From positions 1-6,675 of the forward strand of contig JABJKO010000221.1 in the NCBI GenBank assembly GCA_018660305.1: 6,675 nucleotides of DNA, written 5' to 3'. Made by a program: the position numbers and the translations under genes. This stretch comes from Rhodospirillaceae bacterium (GTDB lineage: Bacteria; Pseudomonadota; Alphaproteobacteria; MPNO01; UBA2964). The notes beneath the pieces were generated by a model. It made no database searches, had not been told where the DNA came from, and was given only the letters and a program-made list of their open reading frames with translations. This document shows positions 1 through 4,960 of this stretch, piece after piece (position 1 is the first letter of the stretch; each line of letters starts with the position of its first letter).

Positions 1-95
1 GCAGAAGGCCATATCGAGTGCTGATCTTCGTCATTAACCAGAACTTTGAAGTCATCACCGTCCAAACTCCAGTTTGAACTCAGTGTTTCTGACAT
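1..95 (-). CDS. MbtH-family NRPS accessory protein (N-terminal part, truncated by window edge)
   Basis: MbtH-like proteins are about 60-75 residues long and bind the adenylation domains of nonribosomal peptide synthetases, promoting their folding and amino-acid activation. Reading the minus strand from the ATG at 95-93 gives 31 complete codons, MSETLSSNWSLDGDDF followed by KVLVNDEDQHSIWPS. The block F-K-V-L-V-N-D-E-x-Q-H-S-x-W-P is the family signature, including the first conserved tryptophan, which packs against the adenylation domain. The C-terminal half lies left of the window. The frame is open to the edge. The sequence before the ATG carries only a weak purine-rich ribosome site. An NRPS or siderophore cluster would be expected to the left, but none is visible here. 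MbtH genes can also stand alone, so the pathway is inference. The family call is firm despite the short length. Confidence 0.88.
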   Translation of the reverse strand, partial: MSETLSSNWSLDGDDFKVLVNDEDQHSIWPS

Positions 96-356
96 GCCTG
101 TAATCGCCTGATAGTTAGTTTGTTTTCTCTGATCTTGCTAAATTACTTTGTAAAAGATGTCCAGCATTCAAGCCCAGCGCCATTTGTGGTCATAACCTAG
201 GGAAGAGGGCTGGTGGTTGTATATTCAACCGTTCGTCCGAGATCATCCACCTGATGGTGATGCTTTGCATCTGATGTCCCTTAATCTTGCCCCCAAAGTT
301 CGATCGGCCTGAGGTCTATTCTAGACGTGCTTTGAAATTGTATGCTCTTCAACAAA
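96..356. other. Intergenic stretch upstream of the MbtH gene; short dyads, no gene seen
   Basis: No reading frame here has a convincing start, ribosome site and codon use. The base composition is more AT-rich than the genes to the right. Three short inverted repeats are visible: GGTTG-N6-CAACC at 215-230, GATGC-TTT-GCATC at 259-271, and GTCTA-TTC-TAGAC at 314-326. None is followed by a T-tract, so they are not intrinsic terminators; operator sites or chance are the alternatives. The promoter of the minus-strand MbtH gene should lie in roughly 96-200, but I could not pick a convincing -35/-10 pair. Confidence 0.5.
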
Positions 357-373
357 CCCTGCCCCCGCAACCA
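357..373 (+). other. tRNA 3'-end fragment (tRNA-fMet-like), candidate attachment-site remnant
   Basis: CCTGCCCCCGCAACCA reads as the 3' half of a T stem, a seven-base acceptor strand CCCCGCA, and an encoded ACCA end. From memory this matches the 3' end of alphaproteobacterial tRNA-fMet. The rest of the tRNA is absent: the bases just upstream (TTCAACAAAC) only begin like a T loop and then diverge. A strong intrinsic terminator starts immediately after it, as is usual behind a tRNA gene. A tRNA 3' end cut off from its body but still attached to its terminator is what a tRNA-integrating element leaves at its distal end. The fragment and its terminator are seen; the integration history and the exact tRNA identity are inferred. 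Confidence 0.5.
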
Positions 374-410
374 GAAAAACAGGGTCCCTTTTTGGGGCCC
401 TTTTTTTCTG
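372..410 (+). terminator. Strong rho-independent terminator
   Basis: CAGAAAAA pairs with the distal TTTTTCTG, and inside it GGGTCCC (382-388) pairs with GGGGCCC (394-400) through one G-T wobble across a TTTTT loop. Seven T residues follow the GC stem (401-407). The A-run before and T-run after make it look bidirectional. It lies directly behind the tRNA-like 3' end and was probably that tRNA's terminator. Confidence 0.8.
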
Positions 411-488
411 ATTGAGACGGCCGGCTTCGAACGTGGGATCTCCGGCTGTTACGAGCCTCCTCATAACTTGAAGACAGAGGGCGTAAAG

Positions 489-512
489 AAAACGCTCTGG
501 TGGAGCGTTTTT
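489..512 (+). terminator. Intrinsic terminator hairpin
   Basis: AAAACGCTC (489-497) is perfectly complementary to GAGCGTTTT (503-511), with a five-base TGGTG loop and a T-tract ending at 512. The flanking A and T runs allow it to work in both directions. No gene in the window obviously ends here on either strand, so it may belong to a gene lost during rearrangement, or it may insulate the downstream module. Confidence 0.6.
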
Positions 513-581
513 AGCCCGAAGGTTGAGCACGGGCGAGTAGCCCGCGCGCAGACTGCGCAGGTTCAAATCCTGCCATAACCA
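513..581 (+). pseudogene. tRNA-like remnant with intact T arm and 3' ACCA
   Basis: A perfect T arm is present: GCAGG (557-561), loop TTCAAAT, CCTGC (569-573). It is followed by a seven-base acceptor-like strand CATAACC and an A at 581. CGCAGGTTCAAATCCTGCC (556-574) equals the T-arm region of tRNA-fMet as I remember it. Upstream, TAGCCCGAAGGTTGAGCA (512-529) resembles a D arm, and CGGG-N7-CCCG resembles an anticodon arm but lacks the T at loop position 33. No 5' strand complementary to CATAACC sits at the right distance; GGTTGAG (522-528) would pair 6 of 7 but leaves too short a body. I read this as a degraded tRNA or a mosaic attachment site, not a working tRNA. Confidence 0.4.
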
Positions 582-582
582 G

Positions 583-596
583 ATTAACCCGTTAAT
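583..596. promoter_or_regulatory. Perfect dyad ATTAAC-CC-GTTAAT, candidate operator
   Basis: Two six-base arms are exactly inverted around a CC spacer. The dyad ends 12 bases before the candidate -35 element at 609, a position where a regulator could act on the NB-ARC operon. No cognate regulator gene is in the window, and a dyad this short could arise by chance. Confidence 0.3.
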
Positions 597-608
597 TCTC
601 GGATAACT

Positions 609-637
609 TTGTCACTGCTTTCTCGGCTCACTAGAAC
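609..637 (+). promoter_or_regulatory. Candidate sigma-70-type promoter for the NB-ARC operon
   Basis: TTGTCA (609-614, five of six to consensus) and TAGAAC (632-637, four of six) are separated by 17 bases. This is the best-scoring pair by eye between the tRNA remnant and the ATG at 775. Transcription would start near 644 and give a leader of about 130 bases that includes the hairpin at 699-719. Real promoters of this lineage often match poorly, so the call is tentative. Confidence 0.35.
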
Positions 638-698
638 GTGTAAACTCTTAATGTATTTTCCGCTCACCATGTTAATAATCACGAGAGCCAGCGAGATG

Positions 699-719
699 TG
701 CCGTAAGGAATTGACGGCA
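699..719 (+). other. Small leader hairpin
   Basis: TGCCGT (699-704) pairs with ACGGCA (714-719) across a nine-base loop. It lies 55 bases before the NB-ARC start, within the presumed leader, and has no T-tract. It could affect mRNA stability or translation, or mean nothing. Confidence 0.25.
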
Positions 720-774
720 GCGGGTAAGGTTTGATGGCGTCAGGCGTAACCTCTCGGGCGGGTGGTACAGGACT

Positions 775-3255
775 ATGACATTCCTGAAACGGATAATTCA
801 GGGGTTACGGATCGCTTTCCCGGGCAATCTCGCAGCTGCGGGCGGCGCTGGTGCGGCAGCAATCGGCGGAAATGCCGATCAATCGATTGTCGTTACGGGA
901 GACAATGCCCGAATTAATGTCGGCGACGGCAATCAAGAACCGGATCACCCCACCCGCGCCCATCAGCTTGGTCCTGACTTGTCAGACTTTGTCGGTCGTG
1001 ATGATGAGATATCGGCGCTGACGGATCAGCTTTCGGGGGCGGGCGGTGCGGCGTCTATCTCCGCGCTGGCCGGACTCGGCGGGATCGGCAAGAGCGCGCT
1101 CGCGGTGCATATCGCGTATGACCTTGTGGAGCATTACCCAGATGGCCAGCTGATGCTGGAGCTGGGCGGTACGGGCGACAATCCGGCTTCTCCTGTTGAT
1201 GTGATGGGGCGGGTCATCCTGAGCGTCCACCCGACGGCGCACCTGCCCGATGACGAAGAGACCGTGACAGCTACCTACCGTGACCTGCTATCAGGCGGGA
1301 AGTATCTGTTGGTGCTGGACAATGCGCATGATGCCAACCAGGTAAGGAACCTGCTTCCGCCGCTCCCGTCTGCGGCGATCATTACCTCGCGCCAGCCGAT
1401 CGTCCTGCCCAACGTGAAGGCCTACCCGCTGGACGAACTGTCGGCGGAGGAAGCGCGGACGCTGCTGCGGGAGATTACGGGTGAGGACCGGGTTACGGAT
1501 GACGATCTGGACCGCATCGCTGTGGCCTGCGGATTCCTGCCGCTGGCGCTGCGGGTGGCGGGAACGTTTCTGGCGGTGCACCCGACCTGGACAATCGACG
1601 AGTATCTGTCGCGGCTGGAAAATGAGCGGACTCGTTTCACAGCCCTGAAGATTCCTGAATACGAGCTGGACGTTGCGCAGGTTCTGGGTCTGAGCGTTGC
1701 GCAGCTGGAGCGGGACAATGCACCCCTGGTGCGGAACTGGCGCAAGCTGTCCGTGTTTGCCGGTGATTTTGACCGATGGGCGGTGGCGTCTGTATGGGAC
1801 TGCACGGACGAAGAGGCGCGCGACGGGCTGGACGCCCTGCTGCATCGGGCGATGACGCTATATGATTCTGAAACGGGTCGTCACCTGCTCCATGACCTGA
1901 TGCGGGACATGGCACGGCTTGAGGAGAAGGAGGGGGATTACACAGGCCTGCTCTATGAGGCATCAGCCCGCCATGCGGTTCATTACGTTGGCATTCTCTC
2001 CGAGGCGGACGGTCTTTACATGAACGGCGACGATGATGTCCTGGAGGGGCTAAAGCTATACGACCTCGAGGGAGAGAACATCCAGGCGGGCCATGACTGG
2101 GCGGTGGCGCATATGGAGGATGGCGGAGGTGCGGCGCGCCTGTGTTTCGGCTACACCGACGCAGGCGTCTATGTGCTGAGCCTCCGCCAGCATCCGCGGG
2201 AGAACATTGCCTGGCTTGAGGCGGGGATTGCCGGGGCAAGGGCCGTGGGCGAGCTTCAGGTTGAAGGCACTGCGCTTGGTAATCTGGGTCTTGCCTGGGC
2301 CCGTCTCGGCAATGCGCGCAAGGCAATCGAGTATTACGAGCAACACCTGACGATCACGCGCGAGACCAGCGACCGCCTCGGCGAGGGCAATGCGCTGGGC
2401 AATCTGGGCGTTGCCTGGGCCGCCCTCGGCGAGGTACGCAAGGCCATCGAGTATTACGAGCAAAATCTGACGATCGCGCGCGAGACCGGCGACCGCCGCG
2501 GCGAGGGCAATTCGCTGGGCAATCTGGGCGTTGCCTGGGCCGCCCTCGGCGATGGGCGCAAGGCCATCGAGTATTACGAACAACACCTGACGATTGCGCG
2601 CGAGATGGGCGACCGTCTTGGCGAGGCCAATGCGCTGGGCAATCTGGGCAATGCCTGGGCCGCCCTCGGCGAGGTACGCAAGGCCATCGGCTATTACGAA
2701 CAACAGTTGACGATCGCGCGCGAGACCGGCGACCGCCGCGGTGAGGGCAGTGTGCTGGGCAATCTGGGCGCTGCCTGGACTGATCTCGGCGAGGTACGCA
2801 AGGCCATCGAGTATAACGAACAACACCTGACGATTGCGCGCGAGACCGGTGCCCGCCGCGGCGAGGGCAATGCGCTGGGAAATCTGGGCGTCGCCTGGTC
2901 CGCCCTCGGCGAGGTGCGCAAGGCCATCGGCTATTACGAACAACACTTGACGATCGCGCGTGAGATTGGTGATCGCCACGGCGAGGGCGCTGCGCTGGGC
3001 AATCTGGGCAATACCTGGATCGCCCTCGGCGATGGGCACAAGGCCATCGAATATTTCGAACAACACCTGACAATCGCGCGTGAGATTGGTGATCGCCAAG
3101 GCGAGGGCATTGCGCTGTTTAGCTCTGCGATTAGTTTGAAGAGGCTAGGTCAAATTGCAGAAGCGGCGACATTCGCGCAGGCCGCGCTCGAAATATTCAC
3201 CGAGATAGAATCCCCACGCGCCGAGACCGTGCGGAAATGGTTGGAAGCGTCATAA
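775..3255 (+). CDS. NB-ARC (STAND) NTPase with C-terminal TPR array, NLR-like
   Basis: This is a signal-transduction ATPase of the apoptotic/NLR type. In this family a ligand sensed by C-terminal repeats releases the nucleotide-bound switch, which then oligomerises and activates an effector. In the 826 residues I see: a glycine/alanine-rich N-terminus ending in VVTGDNARINVG (39-50); the FVGRDDEI entry motif (72-79); Walker A GLGGIGKS (100-107); Walker B YLLVLDNAHD (177-186); the sensor strand AIITSR (201-206); the GLPL-type motif CGFLPLALRVAG (252-263); and an MHD-type LHD (372-374). A helical linker follows, then TPR repeats from about 500 to the end. No TIR, nuclease, protease or other effector domain precedes the NTPase. 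It is cytoplasmic, with no signal peptide. The ATG at 775 has only an AGGA two bases upstream and a GGTGG at 761-765, so initiation may be weak. The next gene starts 19 bases after the TAA. A transcriptional regulator is the main alternative, but no DNA-binding domain is visible. Defence is inferred. Confidence 0.9.
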   Translation: MTFLKRIIQGLRIAFPGNLAAAGGAGAAAIGGNADQSIVVTGDNARINVGDGNQEPDHPTRAHQLGPDLSDFVGRDDEISALTDQLSGAGGAASISALAGLGGIGKSALAVHIAYDLVEHYPDGQLMLELGGTGDNPASPVDVMGRVILSVHPTAHLPDDEETVTATYRDLLSGGKYLLVLDNAHDANQVRNLLPPLPSAAIITSRQPIVLPNVKAYPLDELSAEEARTLLREITGEDRVTDDDLDRIAVACGFLPLALRVAGTFLAVHPTWTIDEYLSRLENERTRFTALKIPEYELDVAQVLGLSVAQLERDNAPLVRNWRKLSVFAGDFDRWAVASVWDCTDEEARDGLDALLHRAMTLYDSETGRHLLHDLMRDMARLEEKEGDYTGLLYEASARHAVHYVGILSEADGLYMNGDDDVLEGLKLYDLEGENIQAGHDWAVAHMEDGGGAARLCFGYTDAGVYVLSLRQHPRENIAWLEAGIAGARAVGELQVEGTALGNLGLAWARLGNARKAIEYYEQHLTITRETSDRLGEGNALGNLGVAWAALGEVRKAIEYYEQNLTIARETGDRRGEGNSLGNLGVAWAALGDGRKAIEYYEQHLTIAREMGDRLGEANALGNLGNAWAALGEVRKAIGYYEQQLTIARETGDRRGEGSVLGNLGAAWTDLGEVRKAIEYNEQHLTIARETGARRGEGNALGNLGVAWSALGEVRKAIGYYEQHLTIAREIGDRHGEGAALGNLGNTWIALGDGHKAIEYFEQHLTIAREIGDRQGEGIALFSSAISLKRLGQIAEAATFAQAALEIFTEIESPRAETVRKWLEAS
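2272..3111 (+). repeat. Seven tandem 120-bp in-frame TPR-coding repeats
   Basis: Units begin at 2272, 2392, 2512, 2632, 2752, 2872 and 2992, each exactly 120 bases (40 residues). An eighth, decayed unit follows at 3112-3231. The protein consensus begins ALGNLGVAWAALGEVRKAIE and continues YYEQHLTIARETGDRRGEGN; this is the 40-residue TPR form known from LGN/Pins-like and bacterial NB-ARC proteins. By my count units 2 and 3 differ at 14 of 120 bases, and most of those changes alter residues. Variation concentrates at unit positions 7, 14-15, 20, 25, 32 and 35. The near-identity points to recent duplication or gene conversion. The array is a likely site of copy-number change and of assembly collapse. 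Confidence 0.95.
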
Positions 3256-3274
3256 CAGGACAGGAGGGTCCAGG

Positions 3275-3589
3275 ATGGAAGAAATTGATTTTAATATCAT
3301 CCTATTGATCGCCGTCGTGGCGATCGTACTTTTCGCGATGCTTCGCTACCGTCGCGGGATAGCCCTCAAGATTGAAGCATGGGGCGTTAAATTAAACTTG
3401 AAAGCAGAAAACCAAACCGCGCCATCACGCAAAACACCTGCGCAGGATGCAGGCGACACAACGGGTTCTATCGACGTAAAAGGTAACGTAGTCACCGCGA
3501 GCGGTGAAGGTGCTGTCGCGATCGGTGGAGATGCAAAAGACGTGAATATCAGCACCGCCTCTACCGGGTCCAACTGCAGAAAAAGCTAA
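3275..3589 (+). CDS. Small single-pass membrane protein paired with the NB-ARC NTPase
   Basis: The 104-residue protein matches no family I can name. An acidic N-terminus (MEEIDFN) leads into one hydrophobic helix, about residues 8-23 (IILLIAVVAIVLFAML), then RYRR at 24-27. The positive-inside rule puts the N-terminus outside and the C-terminal 80 residues in the cytoplasm. WGVKLNLKAE (36-45) looks like a short strand. A polar linker follows (46-62), then a glycine/valine-rich tail with VKGNVVTASGEGAVAIGG (68-85). GAxAIGGxA in this tail also occurs near residues 26-34 of the NTPase encoded just upstream. AGGAGGG at 3262-3268, six bases before the ATG, is the best ribosome site in the window and suggests at least as much product as the upstream gene. 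With a 19-base gap, co-transcription is very likely. A membrane anchor or membrane-damaging effector for the NTPase is inference. Confidence 0.75.
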   Translation: MEEIDFNIILLIAVVAIVLFAMLRYRRGIALKIEAWGVKLNLKAENQTAPSRKTPAQDAGDTTGSIDVKGNVVTASGEGAVAIGGDAKDVNISTASTGSNCRKS

Positions 3590-3601
3590 TACAGGATCGC
3601 C

Positions 3602-3733
3602 ATGCCCAGGGACACTTCTTCGAATCTACTGCGCCAGGCACAGGATGCAGTGCTGGTCGGTTTTCACAACCTGAAGACAGAGTGCCCGCATAGCGTCACC
3701 GCGCCCTTTGGGTTACGGTCGAGCCTCAAATAA
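3602..3733 (+). CDS. Possible 43-residue ORF downstream of the membrane protein; may be a truncated gene
   Basis: An ATG 12 bases after the preceding stop, with AGGA at 3593-3596, opens a 43-codon frame beginning MPRDTSSNLLRQAQDAVLVG and ending FGLRSSLK at TAA 3731-3733. The spacing fits a third gene of the operon, and codon third positions lean to G/C. I recognise no domain. It stops 34 bases before the M24 start and overlaps the region where that gene's promoter should be. It could be a real small protein, the front of a gene truncated at an island edge, or a chance frame. Bases 3664-3685 inside it resemble 461-482 upstream. Confidence 0.3.
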   Translation: MPRDTSSNLLRQAQDAVLVGFHNLKTECPHSVTAPFGLRSSLK

Positions 3734-3739
3734 ACAGAT

Positions 3740-3755
3740 GCCGCCCGCAAGCGGC
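3740..3755 (+). other. Short hairpin just before the M24 ribosome site
   Basis: GCCGC (3740-3744) and GCGGC (3751-3755) flank a CCGCAA loop, and the stem abuts the GGGGAGG ribosome site. It could modulate translation initiation. It has no T-tract, so it is not an intrinsic terminator. Confidence 0.3.
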
Positions 3756-3762
3756 GGGGAGG
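3756..3762 (+). promoter_or_regulatory. Ribosome binding site that fixes the M24 gene start at 3768
   Basis: GGGGAGG lies five bases before the ATG at 3768. The frame is open further upstream, with a TTG at 3708 and an ATG at 3738. Neither has a comparable site, and the residues they would add do not look like part of the creatinase N-terminal fold. Confidence 0.75.
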
Positions 3763-3767
3763 TTGCC

Positions 3768-4919
3768 ATGCGAGATGCACCCCAGTTTCCAAGATTTTCC
3801 CAATCCGAAATGGCCGACCGGCACCAGCGTGTCGCTTCCTTGATGGAAGACCAGGAGCTGGATGCCCTTCTGTTTTTTGGCGCCGGGCAATTTTCCACCG
3901 ATGTGTACTGGCTGACCGACTGGCCGGGGGGCCGCGAGACATATATCCTGTTCCAGGCTGGCGCCGAACCGCTGGTCATCACGCAGCTATACAACCATGT
4001 CCCCATGGGCCACGTGCTGTCGGTCATCGAGGATTTGCGCTGGGCGGGCGCGAATACGGCGGCAACCATGTCCGGCCTTCTCGGCGAGCGCGGCCTGTCC
4101 GGCAAAAAAGTCGGGCTGGTCGGCTCCATACCCTACCGCCATTACCTGCGGTTTACGGAAGATCACCCGGACACCCATTTCAGCGACACCAGCGGCGCGT
4201 TTCGCATGATGCGAACCATCAAAAGGCCGGAAGAAATCGCCCGCCTCCGGAAGGCGTCGGAGCTGACCGATAAGTCCATCGCCGCGGTCGCGGAAGGTCT
4301 CACCGTGGGCATGCGCGAAGAGGAGATCCCCTATCTGATCGAGCCGGTCTATCTGAAAGAGGGCGGCACCGCGGGCATTCATTTCATGACCGCCATGCCC
4401 ATGGACGATCCTCATTTCCCGGTGCCGGCGCAATTCCATTCAAACCGGGTCCTGCAGGAAGGCGATTGCCTGATCACGGAGATTTCCGGCGCCTATTGGG
4501 GCTATAGCGGCCAGATTCACCGTACTTTCTCCTTCGGCCAGCCGACCGATGCCTGGAAAAAGCTGCATGACGTGGCGGTGGAGGGATATCTCGCCATCGA
4601 GGAAACCCTCAAGGACGGCGCCACGACGGCGGATATCGAGGACGCGGCCGAGGTGATCCACCAGCGCGGCTACTCGATCTATGACGATTTGCTGCATGGC
4701 GTCAGCCAGACCCCGCCGATCATTCAGACCCGCACCACCAAACGCCACGAAAATCCGGACATCACCTTCCGCGAAAACATGGCCATTACCATCCAGCCCA
4801 ACGTCATCACGCCCGACGAAAAGATGGGGCTGCAGTTTGGCGAAACGGTCGTTGTCACCAAAACCGGTTGCGAGCGCCTCAACGCCTATCCGCGCGAATG
4901 GGTCGTGTGTTCGGGGTAG
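3768..4919 (+). CDS. M24 / creatinase-fold hydrolase with degenerate metal site
   Basis: The protein has 383 residues from the ATG at 3768, a normal size for this two-domain family (Xaa-Pro aminopeptidase, prolidase, creatinase, ectoine hydrolase, DddP). A creatinase-type N-terminal domain covers about residues 10-140 and the pita-bread catalytic domain about 150-383. The canonical dinuclear metal ligands are Asp, Asp, His, Glu, Glu. Here the first Asp is Glu238 (LITEIS); the second, 11 residues on as in E. coli AMPP, is Gln249 (SGQIHRTF); the His is kept (H310, LLHGVSQ); the first Glu is Gln343 (ITIQPN); and the last is replaced near Gly358 (GLQFGET). His216 (DPHFPVP) matches the conserved upstream active-site His. 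Metal loss recalls creatinase, which hydrolyses creatine without metal, so a C-N hydrolase is more likely than a peptidase. The substrate is unknown. It converges on the minus-strand hydrolase with a 41-base gap holding no clear terminator. Confidence 0.88.
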   Translation: MRDAPQFPRFSQSEMADRHQRVASLMEDQELDALLFFGAGQFSTDVYWLTDWPGGRETYILFQAGAEPLVITQLYNHVPMGHVLSVIEDLRWAGANTAATMSGLLGERGLSGKKVGLVGSIPYRHYLRFTEDHPDTHFSDTSGAFRMMRTIKRPEEIARLRKASELTDKSIAAVAEGLTVGMREEEIPYLIEPVYLKEGGTAGIHFMTAMPMDDPHFPVPAQFHSNRVLQEGDCLITEISGAYWGYSGQIHRTFSFGQPTDAWKKLHDVAVEGYLAIEETLKDGATTADIEDAAEVIHQRGYSIYDDLLHGVSQTPPIIQTRTTKRHENPDITFRENMAITIQPNVITPDEKMGLQFGETVVVTKTGCERLNAYPREWVVCSG

Positions 4920-4960
4920 CGGTCTAGCTGCCAGCCGAAAATCGCGAAGCCCCTGTCTGT

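Noticed and set aside
342..578. Open frame of 78 codons on the plus strand, and an 81-codon frame opposite it (321-566)
   Set aside because: Both run through two intrinsic terminators and the tRNA-like fragments, lack a ribosome site, and encode nothing recognisable.
505..581. A complete functional tRNA ending at 581
   Set aside because: No 5' acceptor strand pairs with CATAACC at the right distance, the anticodon-like loop lacks its invariant T, and the D stem has a mismatch.
705..717. AAGGAATTGACGG, identical to a universal 16S rRNA segment
   Set aside because: The bases on both sides do not continue the rRNA sequence, so this is a 13-base coincidence and not an rRNA fragment.
2056..3099. 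Long minus-strand open frame (347 codons) antisense to the TPR array, and another in a second frame
   Set aside because: These are shadows of the 120-bp GC-rich repeats; their periodicity is inherited from the real TPR coding frame.
2272..3111. Regular repeats resembling an array such as CRISPR
   Set aside because: The 120-bp units are contiguous, without spacers, and stay in frame as 40-residue TPR units.
3708..3767. Upstream TTG/ATG extension of the M24 gene by up to 20 residues
   Set aside because: The GGGGAGG site at 3756-3762 points to the ATG at 3768, and the added residues would overlap the leader hairpin and the small upstream frame.
4920..4960. Terminator between the convergent M24 and alpha/beta hydrolase genes
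   Set aside because: No stem longer than four pairs and no T-tract could be found in the 41 bases.
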